A stretch of 48,098 nt of DNA. It comes from an uncultured Eubacteriales bacterium (GTDB lineage Bacteria > Bacillota > Clostridia > Oscillospirales > Oscillospiraceae). The stretch covers positions 1 through 48,098 of the forward strand of contig ONGJ01000006.1 in NCBI GenBank assembly GCA_900317375.1, given 5' to 3'. The notes under the pieces were generated by a model, which was not told where the DNA came from, did no database searches, and saw only the letters and a program-made list of their open reading frames with translations. A program made the position numbers and the translations under genes. This document shows positions 32,809 through 41,328 of this stretch, in pieces (position 1 is the stretch's first letter; every line of letters starts with the position of its first letter).

Positions 32809-32824
32809 TTGTGCACTGTCACAA
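32809..32824. promoter_or_regulatory. Possible operator upstream of the Ldh2-type gene
   Basis: TTGTG (32809-32813) and CACAA (32820-32824) form a palindrome with a 6-bp centre. It recalls CRP/Rex-type half-sites, but the spacing is 2 bp short of the usual Rex or CRP site. Confidence 0.3.
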
Positions 32825-32863
32825 ATATGACAGCAAAAAGCCGCGAAAACCGATTGCCTTTTG

Positions 32864-32869
32864 TATAAT
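32864..32869 (+). promoter_or_regulatory. -10 box of the 2-hydroxyacid oxidation operon
   Basis: TATAAT at 32864-32869, 45 bp before the start at 32914. No good -35 box lies 16-18 bp upstream, which suggests an activator-dependent promoter. Confidence 0.5.
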
Positions 32870-32913
32870 ATTATGATACTCTTAAACAAATAAGCAATTC
32901 GGAGGTAGTGAAC

Positions 32914-33972
32914 ATGATGCATCTAAGCTATGAGGAACAGCTTACCCTTGTGAAACGCCTGGCGATGGCGCAGGGCGTGTCGGAGAGCGACGCCGCCTCG
33001 CTGGCCGCCGTCGTCACCCACTCGGACTTCACCGGCACCTACTCTCACGGTCTGTCCCGCCTCTGCATCTATCTTCGCCAGTATATGGCGGGCGCCCTTG
33101 TGGCGCAGCCTGACTTCCGCTGTGTGAAGGATGCGGATGCCTCCCTCGCCTTCGACTGCGGCGGCGGCTCTGGCATTGTGGCGGTCAACCGCGTGTATGA
33201 CGCGGTGCTCGAGCGTGCCCGCAAGTTCGGTGTTGCGGCGGGCGTGGGCCGCAACAGCGCGAACATCGGCTGCGGCGGCTATTACGGCCACCGCATGGCC
33301 GAGGATAACGTCATCGGCATCGTCGTGAGCAACACCTACCCCTGCATGGCTCCCTACGGCGGCGCCGACCGACTCATCGGCACGAACCCCATCATTATGG
33401 GCTGCCCCACGACCGACCCGAACCGGCCCATCGTGATCGACATCTCCACCAGCGGGGTGGCCATCGGCAAGGTCCAGGCCTACCGCCGCGAGAACAAGGA
33501 GATGCCGCCCGACTGGGCCAACGACTATGACGGCAGTCCGACCACGGATCCGCATGTGGCCTACTGCGTGCGTCCCATGGGCGGGCACAAGGGCTACGGC
33601 CTTGCCGTGTTCGTCGACATGTTCGGCGGCGTGCTGTCCGATGCCCTGACGAGTCCGGAGATCCCCTTTGTGGAGGATATGCAGCCGGAGAAGACCGGCT
33701 TTGCCGTGATTCTGCTGGACATCGCGCACTTCATCGACGTGGAGCGCTTCAAGGAGCATGCAGCTCTGTATGCGAGCCTGCTGAAGAACAGCCGGACAGC
33801 CACCGGCGTGAAGGAGATCTTCATGCCCGGCGAGATCGAAGCCCGCCTGATCGAAGAGCGCAAGGTCAGCGGCAACGACTATTCCGACGCCCTCGAGGAA
33901 GAGCTGACGGACCTCGCGCGGCAGAGCGGCGCCATCGGCCCCGCGGGCATGCTGCGGGATCTGCTGACCTGA
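32914..33972 (+). CDS. Ldh2/MdhB-family NAD(P)-dependent 2-hydroxyacid dehydrogenase
   Basis: A 352-residue protein of the malate/L-lactate/ureidoglycolate dehydrogenase family, unrelated to classical LDH. Family marks are HSDFTGTYSHGLSRL (about 35-49), where SHG carries the catalytic His, GVGRNSANIGCGGYY (about 109-123) and GHKGYGLA (about 220-227). It oxidises an (S)-2-hydroxyacid with NAD(P); the exact substrate is not clear. The start at 32914 is preferred because GGAGG is 8 nt upstream. It is first in an operon with a flavin-linked hydroxyacid oxidase and an ETF, so a pair of stereospecific enzymes may interconvert D- and L-acids through the keto acid. Confidence 0.85.
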   Translation: MMHLSYEEQLTLVKRLAMAQGVSESDAASLAAVVTHSDFTGTYSHGLSRLCIYLRQYMAGALVAQPDFRCVKDADASLAFDCGGGSGIVAVNRVYDAVLERARKFGVAAGVGRNSANIGCGGYYGHRMAEDNVIGIVVSNTYPCMAPYGGADRLIGTNPIIMGCPTTDPNRPIVIDISTSGVAIGKVQAYRRENKEMPPDWANDYDGSPTTDPHVAYCVRPMGGHKGYGLAVFVDMFGGVLSDALTSPEIPFVEDMQPEKTGFAVILLDIAHFIDVERFKEHAALYASLLKNSRTATGVKEIFMPGEIEARLIEERKVSGNDYSDALEEELTDLARQSGAIGPAGMLRDLLT

Positions 33973-34019
33973 GCTATGAAGCTCGAGCCCCGCATTATCT
34001 GACACAGGAGGGTTTTCCC

Positions 34020-35459
34020 ATGCCTGCTTATAACAAAATCACCTCTGCTGCCGCGGAAGAGCTGCGTGCCTGCGTTTCCACGGGGCGCTTCTTCTTCGGC
34101 GGCGAGGCGGACCCCAACTACACCCATGACGAGATGCCCATCTACGGCAGGTTCATGCCCGAGGCCGCCGTGGATGTCGAGACGACGGAAGAGGTATCGG
34201 CCATCATGAAGATCTGCTCGCGGTATAAAATCCCCGTGACCTGCCGCGGCGCGGGCACGGGCCTGGTGGGCGGCTGCGTGCCGCTGTACGGAGGGCTCGT
34301 GCTGTGCACCCGCCGCATGAACCGGATCCTCGGCTACGACATGGAAAACCTCGTCGTCCGCCTTCAGCCGGGCGTCCTCCTGAAGGACCTGGCGGCCGAC
34401 GCCCTGAGCCGCGGCCTCCTGTATCCGCCCGACCCGGGCGAGAAGACGGCCACCGTCGGCGGCAACATCTCGACAAATGCCGGCGGCATGCGCGCGGTGA
34501 AGTACGGCGTCACGCGGGACTATGTCCTGGCCATGACGGTGGTGCTGGCGGACGGCCGCATCCTCGAGCTGGGCAAGCCGGTCAGCAAGTCCAGCTCCGG
34601 CTACAGCCTCCTGCACCTGATGATCGGCTCGGAGGGCACCCTCGGCATCATCACCGAGATGGCCCTGAAGCTCGTGCCGAACCCCCAGTGCGACGTGTCC
34701 TGCCTGGTGCCCTTCCGGGACGTGGAGAGCTGCATTCACTTCGTCCCGAAGGTCAGGCTCGCAAATCTGGACCCCCAGTCCATCGAGTTCATGGACGCGG
34801 ACATCGTGAGCTCGTCGGCCGCCTTCACCGGCAGCCCGATTTTCCCCGAGCGCGTGGCGAACACCGCGGTGGGCGCATCGGTACTTGTGACCTTTGTGGG
34901 GACGGAGCCGGACGAGCTGGACCGAAGGATGATAAAACTGGGGGAGATTGCCAAAGAAGCCGGGGCGCTGGATGTGCTTGTGGTGGCGACCCCTTCAAAT
35001 AAAAAGGCGGCCTGGTCCGCGCGGTCCAGCTTTCTCACCGCCATCGAGGCCGACACCCGGCTCATCGACGAGATGGACGTGGTGGTGCCGGTGGACAGGA
35101 TCCCGGCATTTCTCCTCTACATCCGTTCCCTCGGGGAACAGACCGGCATCCGCATCCGCAATTTCGGCCACGCCGGCGACGGCAACCTGCACATCTACTG
35201 CTGCTCCAACGACCTGGAGGAGGACGAGTTCAAACGCCGGGTGAAGATCATCATGGACGCGGCCTACCGGCGGTGTGCCGAGCTGGAGGGCCAGGTCTCG
35301 GGCGAACACGCCATCGGCCACGCCAAGATGGCCTACCTGCGCGAGAGCGTCGGGGAGGACGTCTTCGCCCTGATGGGCGGGATCAAGAAGGTCTTTGACC
35401 CCGACATGCTCCTCAACCCGGGCAAGGTCTGCGATAGGGAAAGGAGGACATCATGCTGA
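34020..35459 (+). CDS. FAD-linked 2-hydroxyacid dehydrogenase, GlcD/LctD-like
   Basis: A 479-residue flavoprotein: an FAD-binding PCMH domain (about 45-225) with CRGAGTGLVGGCVP (about 75-88) and TVGGNISTNAGG (about 145-156), then a C-terminal FAD-oxidase domain with RNFGHAGDGNLH (about 378-389) and GEHAIGHAK. It oxidises D-lactate, glycolate or a similar acid and passes electrons to the EtfAB encoded next. LctD of Acetobacterium woodii has the same partner arrangement. It overlaps etfB by 7 nt. A gap of 47 bp follows the Ldh2-type gene. Confidence 0.88.
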   Translation: MPAYNKITSAAAEELRACVSTGRFFFGGEADPNYTHDEMPIYGRFMPEAAVDVETTEEVSAIMKICSRYKIPVTCRGAGTGLVGGCVPLYGGLVLCTRRMNRILGYDMENLVVRLQPGVLLKDLAADALSRGLLYPPDPGEKTATVGGNISTNAGGMRAVKYGVTRDYVLAMTVVLADGRILELGKPVSKSSSGYSLLHLMIGSEGTLGIITEMALKLVPNPQCDVSCLVPFRDVESCIHFVPKVRLANLDPQSIEFMDADIVSSSAAFTGSPIFPERVANTAVGASVLVTFVGTEPDELDRRMIKLGEIAKEAGALDVLVVATPSNKKAAWSARSSFLTAIEADTRLIDEMDVVVPVDRIPAFLLYIRSLGEQTGIRIRNFGHAGDGNLHIYCCSNDLEEDEFKRRVKIIMDAAYRRCAELEGQVSGEHAIGHAKMAYLRESVGEDVFALMGGIKKVFDPDMLLNPGKVCDRERRTSC

Positions 35460-36247
35460 AGATCCTCGTCTGTGTCAAGCAGATTCCCGATGTTGACCTC
35501 GTGAAGATGGACCCCGAGACCGGCAACCTGGTGCGCGCGGGCGTCCCCACCCTCACCAACCCCCTGGACCTGAACGCTCTGGAGGCCGCCGTCCGGACGA
35601 AGGAGCGCTGCGGCGGCAGGATTACCCTGATCACCATGGGGCCCCCCGCGGCGGAAGAGACCCTGCGCGAGTGCCTGGCCGTGGGAGGGGACGAGGCCGT
35701 CCTCATCACAGGCCGCCCCTTCGGCGGGGCCGATACCCTCTCCACCAGCTATACCATCGTCAAGGCCGCCGAGGCCCTAGGGAAATTCGACCTCATCTTC
35801 TGCGGCAAGGAGAGCCTCGACGGTGCCACGGGCCAGATGGCCTCGCAGCTGGCCGAGCGCTTTGACGCCGCACAGATCTCCTGCTGCCTCACGATCGAGG
35901 ATATCGCCGAGGGCAGGATCCGAGCCGTCCGCGCCCTCGAAACCGGCCGCGAGACCGTCGAGGCGACGCTGCCCTGCCTGCTCACCGTGGAGAAGGACAA
36001 CTTCTACGGCCGCCTGCCGAGCCTCGGCGCCTACCTCGCCGCCAAAACCGCCCCCATCACCGTCTTTGACGAGACAAGCCTCCCCGGCCTTGACCCCGCG
36101 AGGATCGGTGTGCCCGGCTCCGGCACCGTCGTCCCGAAGATCTACCCGCCCGAGCTCCCCGAGCCGGGCCAGATCATCCGCACCGGCAGCGTGAAGACCG
36201 ACGTCGGCCGCCTCGTCTCGCTGCTGGCTGAAAAAGACGTGATTTGA
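35453..36247 (+). CDS. etfB: Electron transfer flavoprotein beta subunit
   Basis: A 264-residue ETF beta subunit of normal length. It opens with KILVCVKQIPDVDLVKMD, and the nucleotide-binding region includes FCGKESLDGATGQMASQLAE (about 114-133). It pairs with EtfA to carry electrons from the GlcD-type enzyme. In LctBCD-type complexes the EtfB flavin bifurcates electrons between NAD and ferredoxin. Whether this one bifurcates cannot be decided from sequence alone. Confidence 0.93.
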   Translation: MLKILVCVKQIPDVDLVKMDPETGNLVRAGVPTLTNPLDLNALEAAVRTKERCGGRITLITMGPPAAEETLRECLAVGGDEAVLITGRPFGGADTLSTSYTIVKAAEALGKFDLIFCGKESLDGATGQMASQLAERFDAAQISCCLTIEDIAEGRIRAVRALETGRETVEATLPCLLTVEKDNFYGRLPSLGAYLAAKTAPITVFDETSLPGLDPARIGVPGSGTVVPKIYPPELPEPGQIIRTGSVKTDVGRLVSLLAEKDVI

Positions 36248-36262
36248 GAGGAGGGACCCGCC

Positions 36263-37276
36263 ATGCCGAAATCCGATTATAAGAATATGTGGGTCTCCGT
36301 CGAGCACGACGGCACATCGGCCGCCTCCGTGGGGCTCGAGCTCTGCTGCGAGCTCCGCCGGCTCTGCGACCGCACCGGCGACAGGCTCTATGCCGTGCTC
36401 ATCGGCCCTCTCCCCGAAGCCGAAATACAGAAAATCGCGGACTGCGGCGTCGACGGCATCCTCACCGTCCGGGGCACCGGCTATGACTTTCCGAACATCG
36501 ACGCCTGGACCAACGCCTTCACCGTCCTGTGCCGCAGATACAGGCCCTCCGCCGTCTTTGTCGGCGGCACCGTCTTCGGCCGGGACTTTGCCCCCCGCTT
36601 CGCCATCCGGCTGAACACCGGCTGCACCTCGGACGCCATGCAGCTCGACTGGGACCCCGAAACCACAGATATTCAGTTCATCGAGCCGGCCGTCGGCGGC
36701 AAGATCATGGCCGTCATCACCGTGCCCGAGCTGCGCCCCCAGATCGGCACCGTCCGTCCGGGCACCTTCCGGTACGCCCCGACGGGGAAAAGGCCCGCCC
36801 TCGAGCGCATCGATGAGCTGATTGACTTTGACCCCGCCGCCATCCGGGTACGCCCGCTGCGCTTTACCCCGGATGAGAACGACCCGGAGCTCGACCTGTC
36901 AGATGCCGACTGCATCGTCTGTGTCGGCAACGGTCTGAAGGATTCGGAACACCTCGAGCGCTACCGCACCCTGGCCCGGCTTCTGGGCGGCAAAATCGGC
37001 TGTACCCGCCCGCTCTATGACCGCGGCATCCTGCCCTACAAACTCCAGATCGGACAGTCCGGTGTGATGGTCAAGACGAAGCTCTACATCAGCTTCGGCG
37101 TCTCCGGTGCCGTCAACCACACCGCCGGTGTGGACGCCGATGTCTTTGTCGCCGTGGACAGGAACCCCGACGCCCAGATCTTCAGCTACTGCGACTACGG
37201 CATCGTCGGCGACATGGACGAGGTCTGTGACGAACTGATCGCCCAACTCCGCGCAAAAATGGCAGCAAGCGTTTAA
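36263..37276 (+). CDS. etfA: Electron transfer flavoprotein alpha subunit
   Basis: A 337-residue ETF alpha subunit. The C-terminal FAD-binding region has GQSGVMVKTKLYISFGVSGAVNHTAG (split at about residues 267-292), matching the GQTGxxVxPxLYIAxGISG pattern. The N-terminal ferredoxin-like extension of A. woodii LctC is absent. The gene ends inside a hairpin that serves as terminator for the facing GGDEF gene. GGAGGGA upstream supports the start; it lies 15 bp after etfB. Confidence 0.93.
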   Translation: MPKSDYKNMWVSVEHDGTSAASVGLELCCELRRLCDRTGDRLYAVLIGPLPEAEIQKIADCGVDGILTVRGTGYDFPNIDAWTNAFTVLCRRYRPSAVFVGGTVFGRDFAPRFAIRLNTGCTSDAMQLDWDPETTDIQFIEPAVGGKIMAVITVPELRPQIGTVRPGTFRYAPTGKRPALERIDELIDFDPAAIRVRPLRFTPDENDPELDLSDADCIVCVGNGLKDSEHLERYRTLARLLGGKIGCTRPLYDRGILPYKLQIGQSGVMVKTKLYISFGVSGAVNHTAGVDADVFVAVDRNPDAQIFSYCDYGIVGDMDEVCDELIAQLRAKMAASV

Positions 37277-37288
37277 AGGCTTGCTGCC
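37252..37288 (-). terminator. Terminator of the membrane GGDEF gene, overlapping the etfA 3' end
   Basis: GGCAGCAAGC (37261-37270) pairs with GCTTGCTGCC (37279-37288) around an 8-nt loop. On the minus strand ATTTTTG follows. The left arm encodes the last residues of EtfA. Confidence 0.8.
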
Positions 37289-37312
37289 ATAAAACTTGAT
37301 ATTTGAAGCCGG

Positions 37313-38770
37313 TCAGCGGCGGCGGTCCTTTCCTCTGGATTGGTAGTAATTTGATTTGGCCTCATACATCCTGCGTTCTGCCAGCTTTGCCAGTTCCGTC
37401 AGCGGCAGCTCCGGATTATCATGAAAACTGGCGCAGCCCCAGGAGAGACTCAGTTCCCTGCCGTGCATCCGGCTCCATGCTTCCAGGCGGGCGGTGAATT
37501 CCTCCTCCGCCTGATTCAGCTGGGCATCGTCCAGAAAAACAACGGCCACAAATTCGTCTCCGCCCGTCCGGTAAACCGACCCGTACGGACCGAAGCATTC
37601 CTGCAGATAGCGGGAAGCGCTGACAAGAAGCTCGTCCCCGGCCTCGTGCCCGAGCTGATCGTTTGCGGCCTTCAGCCCGTTCAGATCGAACACGATATAG
37701 GTCATCTTTTCCCTGCGCGGATCCTGTTCCAGCGCTTTGATGTCGAGCTCGAACGCCCGGCGGTTCAGGAGCCCTGTCAGCTGGTCCGTATTGGCGTTCT
37801 TGTGTTCGTCGATGACCAGACGGGCCATTTTCCAGACCACGAAACAGATGACGCCGGCCGCCAGCAGCAGATACAGGAACATGGTCAGCAAAACCACGGG
37901 AATATCCCGGTTGACATCGGCCTTCCTCTGGGCGACGGCGATGAGATGCCCGTCGGTCTGGCTCAAAACGCAGTAGCAGGGAACGCGGTTGACAACCGCG
38001 CTGAATTTTGCCTGATGATACTGGTCGACCTCTTCATTGCTGATCCCGAGATCCTTCAGGCGGCGCCCGATCTCTTTGGGTTCGGTGCTGCCGACGACTT
38101 CGCCTGTGCCGCTGTCGGCCACAATGATCTCGATCCCTTCATAGGTGGGGAAGTCGGCAATAACCTGAGAGATGCGGTTGGTGCGCAGTTCTTCAAGAAG
38201 CCTGACAGGCTCGATGCCGATCTGGATCATTTTTGACCCGAGGTCGTCCCAGCAGATGGCATACATCATGGATTTGCCTTCTGCGGTATTCGGCGTCACG
38301 TCCTGGCACATGGAGAGGGCCTTGTTCTCAAGCATGGGCTTAAAGAAGGCCATCTGCTCACCCGAGTCGAAGGAGTACCCGTAATAGACCGGTACGGTGC
38401 CGGCATAGATGCTTCCCGACTCGTCGAAGATGTGGATCTCGTCGATGGACATCAGCTTGGCGATGCGAATCTGCTCCGCGATGCTGGTCTCTATCTCCGG
38501 GTTCCTGTCGATGATGTACGCGACCGCTTTGGCCTTTGCAATATAGTTTTCTTTCAGCGACGCGATCAGGGAGGCTTCCTTCTGTTCGTTGTTCTTCAGG
38601 ATGCTTTCAACCTGATCCGCCAGGACGGCGGCGGTTCGATAGGCCTGCTCGCGGGCGCTGTTCGTCAGCACGACATATGCGATGCCCAGAAGAAGGGCGA
38701 TGGAGAAGGCAATGGCGATCACCAGAAACAGGATACTTTTTCTTCGGCTTCTCTTTTGGTCTGTGTTCAA
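37313..38770 (-). CDS. Membrane diguanylate cyclase with extracellular Cache-like sensor
   Basis: A 485-residue protein. One membrane helix (about 13-34), an extracellular sensor of about 255 residues that resembles a double Cache domain, a second helix (about 291-313), and a cytosolic GGDEF domain (about 325-480). The GGDEF motif is at 403-407, so it should make c-di-GMP; no RxxD inhibitory site precedes it. The start is TTG at 38770, preceded by GTGAGGTG; no in-frame ATG lies before the first helix. Confidence 0.87.
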   Translation of the reverse strand: MNTDQKRSRRKSILFLVIAIAFSIALLLGIAYVVLTNSAREQAYRTAAVLADQVESILKNNEQKEASLIASLKENYIAKAKAVAYIIDRNPEIETSIAEQIRIAKLMSIDEIHIFDESGSIYAGTVPVYYGYSFDSGEQMAFFKPMLENKALSMCQDVTPNTAEGKSMMYAICWDDLGSKMIQIGIEPVRLLEELRTNRISQVIADFPTYEGIEIIVADSGTGEVVGSTEPKEIGRRLKDLGISNEEVDQYHQAKFSAVVNRVPCYCVLSQTDGHLIAVAQRKADVNRDIPVVLLTMFLYLLLAAGVICFVVWKMARLVIDEHKNANTDQLTGLLNRRAFELDIKALEQDPRREKMTYIVFDLNGLKAANDQLGHEAGDELLVSASRYLQECFGPYGSVYRTGGDEFVAVVFLDDAQLNQAEEEFTARLEAWSRMHGRELSLSWGCASFHDNPELPLTELAKLAERRMYEAKSNYYQSRGKDRRR

Positions 38771-39021
38771 CAGGTATGCACCTCACTCTGCTGCCGTACG
38801 CCCGTCCGCGCACCGCAGCCAGCAGACCGCGGCTGCCGCAGAATGGCGTACAGCCTTGACTTGCCGTGTCCTGTTCATACCGCGACCCGGTAAGTCAATC
38901 CTAACATATAACACAGACGGGGAATTGTAAGTATGAATAAAATGTAAACATTATACACCAGCGCACGGAATTTCGCTGCCCGCGCCGGCACAGCGGCTTT
39001 CCCTGGTCCCTTTTAAGGCAG
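38771..39021. other. Intergenic stretch without a gene
   Basis: About 250 bp upstream of the membrane GGDEF gene. It holds an AT-rich block (about 38895-38960). A weak minus-strand promoter, TTACAA-N16-TATGTT, is possible near 38900-38930. No open frame with a ribosome site is seen. Confidence 0.5.
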
Positions 39022-39050
39022 GCGGCAGGCCGTCACGGCCTGCCGCTTTT
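39022..39050. terminator. Hairpin after the M15 peptidase gene
   Basis: An 11-bp stem GCGGCAGGCCG/CGGCCTGCCGC with loop TCA lies 28 bp after the minus-strand peptidase gene. The clear TTTT run is on the plus side, so its main direction is uncertain. Confidence 0.6.
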
Positions 39051-39073
39051 GCACACGGTGCTGCCCGGGGTGC

Positions 39074-39745
39074 TTACTGCCAATCGGGGTACCAGGCGGC
39101 GATCCGCTCATCCGGGACCTCGAAATGCTGATAATCCGTTCTGCCCTGCAGATCCCCGCCCCAGATAAACCCGTGTTCGAGGAACAGACGGCAGCACAGA
39201 TCGCCTCTTTCGATTTTATAAGCAAAGGGAGCCTCTCTGTCCAGATAAGGCGCGGCGTTCAGCGGCTGGATGATCCGCTCACCGTCGACAAGCTTCGTGT
39301 ACGGATTGTACAGGGGGTTGATGTCCACGGCCAGCCCGAGGCCGTGCTTTGAGATCTTTGTCGTGTACGGGATGAAGCGGAAATTGAAGCCGGAGGAATT
39401 GTTGTCCTCCATGGAAAGCTCATCATCTGCGGCGTATTCGTCGATGAGCCTGATCCTTTCAATGGGGTAGTCGTTTTCGTATAATGTTTTCAGAATCTCC
39501 AGCACATCCGCGGCGATGTGCCTGTTTACGATCAGCTCGCCTTCGCGGATCTGCCCGCCGAGATCCCTGTGAAGCACGTGAAGGTACCTGAGGTCCTCTC
39601 TGGGAAGGGTGCAGTCGTCCTTGAAGGACTTTCCCCGGATCCGGCAAAACAGCTCATCGCTGATCTCGGAGACAGAAAAGGGGTCTGTCTGTCCCTGCGC
39701 ACCGTCTCCCTCCGGGGCCAAAAGTGTTTTTATGAAGCTGTTCAT
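39074..39745 (-). CDS. M15 family D-Ala-D-Ala carboxypeptidase-like protein (no signal peptide)
   Basis: A 223-residue protein. The C-terminal half matches the M15 peptidase_M15_4 type: NNSSGFNFRFIPYTTKISKH (about 115-134) and GLGLAVDINPLYNPY give zinc ligands His134 and Asp141, and TDYQHFE gives His207. Such enzymes cut peptidoglycan stem peptides. No signal peptide or membrane helix is found, so either export is unusual or it works inside the cell, for example on recycled muropeptides. AAAGGAGA supports the ATG at 39745 over a TTG two codons earlier. Confidence 0.82.
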   Translation of the reverse strand: MNSFIKTLLAPEGDGAQGQTDPFSVSEISDELFCRIRGKSFKDDCTLPREDLRYLHVLHRDLGGQIREGELIVNRHIAADVLEILKTLYENDYPIERIRLIDEYAADDELSMEDNNSSGFNFRFIPYTTKISKHGLGLAVDINPLYNPYTKLVDGERIIQPLNAAPYLDREAPFAYKIERGDLCCRLFLEHGFIWGGDLQGRTDYQHFEVPDERIAAWYPDWQ

Positions 39746-39857
39746 GGGCAATCTCTCCTTTCCGTCGCCGACGGCAGAATTCTACAGGACGGACGGGGCG
39801 CTGTCAAGCCCGGAAAGCGGGGATTGCGCGTGTACATCGGCCGCGCGCTGTTTTCGC

Positions 39858-39886
39858 TTGTCACGCTTTCCTGGCTGTGATAAGAT
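39858..39886 (+). promoter_or_regulatory. Promoter of the aldose-epimerase-like gene
   Basis: TTGTCA (39858-39863), a 17-bp spacer and TAAGAT (39881-39886), about 40 bp before the start at 39925. Confidence 0.6.
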
Positions 39887-39924
39887 AACAGCAGATGACG
39901 ACTGCATTACGGAGGAAGAGAAAC

Positions 39925-40800
39925 ATGCCTGTACTGGAAAACGATGCGCTGAAAATCACCGTTGCCGATCGGGGTGCGGAACCGGTCAGCGTCTGGGACA
40001 AAGAAAACGGCTGTGAGCGGCTCTGGACCGCCGAGCCGGCCGTATGGAACCGGCATGCGCCGATCCTCTTTCCCTTCGTGGGAAGGGTGAAGGAGGGAAA
40101 ATACCGTGTCGGCGGGAAGGAATTCTCCATGCCGACCCAGCACGGCTTTGCCCGTGACATGCGCTTTGCCTGCACAGAGGAAGCGCCGGATCGCGTAACG
40201 CACCGCCTGGCGGCCTGCGCAGAGACGCTGACAGAGTATCCCTTTGACTTTGCGCTCACGGTACAGCACCGGCTCTGCACCGGAAAGGCGCGGCAGCTGG
40301 AGATCCGCTGGACGGTCGAAAACAGAGGGATCGAGACCATGTTCTATGCCATCGGGGGGCATCCCGGCTTCCTGATGCCGAAGGGGACCGCGAAGGAAGA
40401 CTGCTTTCTTCTCTTCCCGGGGCAGGAGACGCTGCAGTATATCAGCGCGAATGCAGCCGGTTTTGCCCTCCCGGAGGAGAAGCACAGCCTTCCGCTCGAG
40501 GACGGGTTCATCCAATACCGTGACGACATTCCCGATACCTGGATCTTCGAAGACGGACAGGTCCCGTGCGTCGGGATCGCCGGACCGGACCGGAAGCCCT
40601 ACGTCGTCCTGCACTGCGCGCAGTTTCCGATGCTGGCGGTCTGGGCCGCTCAAAACGGCCCCTTCATCTGCCTCGAACCCTGGTTCGGCCGTACGGATGA
40701 CGAAGGCTTTACCGGCAGCATCGACCGGAAAAAGGACATCCGGATGCTGCCCGCCGGCGGGAAAGAGCAGTTTGCCTATCAGATCGACTTCCTTTCCTGA
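39925..40800 (+). CDS. Aldose 1-epimerase family protein, LacX-like
   Basis: A 291-residue galactose-mutarotase-like beta-sandwich protein. RHAPILFPFVGRVKEGKY (about 44-61), TQHGFARDMRF (about 71-81) and AIGGHPGF (about 147-154) match the LacX/YeaD subgroup, which acts on sugars or sugar phosphates with unclear preference. GGAGGAAG 8 nt upstream supports the start at 39925. It has its own promoter and no sugar genes adjacent. Confidence 0.87.
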   Translation: MPVLENDALKITVADRGAEPVSVWDKENGCERLWTAEPAVWNRHAPILFPFVGRVKEGKYRVGGKEFSMPTQHGFARDMRFACTEEAPDRVTHRLAACAETLTEYPFDFALTVQHRLCTGKARQLEIRWTVENRGIETMFYAIGGHPGFLMPKGTAKEDCFLLFPGQETLQYISANAAGFALPEEKHSLPLEDGFIQYRDDIPDTWIFEDGQVPCVGIAGPDRKPYVVLHCAQFPMLAVWAAQNGPFICLEPWFGRTDDEGFTGSIDRKKDIRMLPAGGKEQFAYQIDFLS

Positions 40801-40823
40801 CCGGCCCGCCGCAGGCTTGCAAA

Positions 40824-40852
40824 TTGACAAGCAGGCGGAAAGGTGGTACACT
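40824..40852 (+). promoter_or_regulatory. Promoter of tsaE-tsaB(-upp)
   Basis: TTGACA (40824-40829), a 17-bp spacer and TACACT (40847-40852), 26 bp before the start at 40879. Confidence 0.75.
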
Positions 40853-40878
40853 GCATCAGATAAAGATACGGGGAAAGA

Positions 40879-41328
40879 ATGCAGGGAATCATGCTGGAAA
40901 TCATAACCCACAACGAGAGAGAGACCGAGCTTTTCGGCAGACAGCTGGCCGGGCAGCTGAAGGCGCCCGCGGTTCTCTGCCTGTACGGGGAACTCGGTTC
41001 CGGGAAAACCGCCCTGGTGCGCGGGCTTGCGGAAGGGATGGGGCTGAAGTGCACGGTTTCAAGCCCGACCTTCACGATCGTCAACGAATACCCCGGCAAC
41101 CCGGACCTGATCCATTTTGACATGTACCGCCTGCACGGTGCGGACGAGCTGTTTGACATCGGCTGGGAAGACTATCTGCGCCGGGACGCGATCCTTGCGG
41201 TGGAGTGGAGCGAGAACGTGGAGGATGCCTTTGACGGCAGCGAGATCGTCATTCGCTTTGAAAAGCTGTCCGGAACGGATCGCCGGATCACGGCGGAAGG
41301 AGGGCTCTGTGCTGACGCTTGCGTTTGA
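40879..41328 (+). CDS. tsaE: tRNA threonylcarbamoyladenosine biosynthesis ATPase TsaE
   Basis: A 149-residue P-loop ATPase with Walker A GELGSGKT (37-44), the TSPTF-like switch SSPTFTIVNEY (about 61-71) and HFDMYRL. TsaE resets the TsaB-TsaD complex in t6A tRNA modification. An ATG at 40891 (MLEIITHNE) is an alternative start; both have weak ribosome sites. It overlaps tsaB by 20 nt. Confidence 0.95.
   Translation: MQGIMLEIITHNERETELFGRQLAGQLKAPAVLCLYGELGSGKTALVRGLAEGMGLKCTVSSPTFTIVNEYPGNPDLIHFDMYRLHGADELFDIGWEDYLRRDAILAVEWSENVEDAFDGSEIVIRFEKLSGTDRRITAEGGLCADACV

Noticed and set aside
32809-32824. True CRP or Rex site upstream of the Ldh2-type gene
   Set aside because: Arms TTGTG/CACAA fit, but the centre is 2 bp too short for either consensus; kept only as a weak possible operator.
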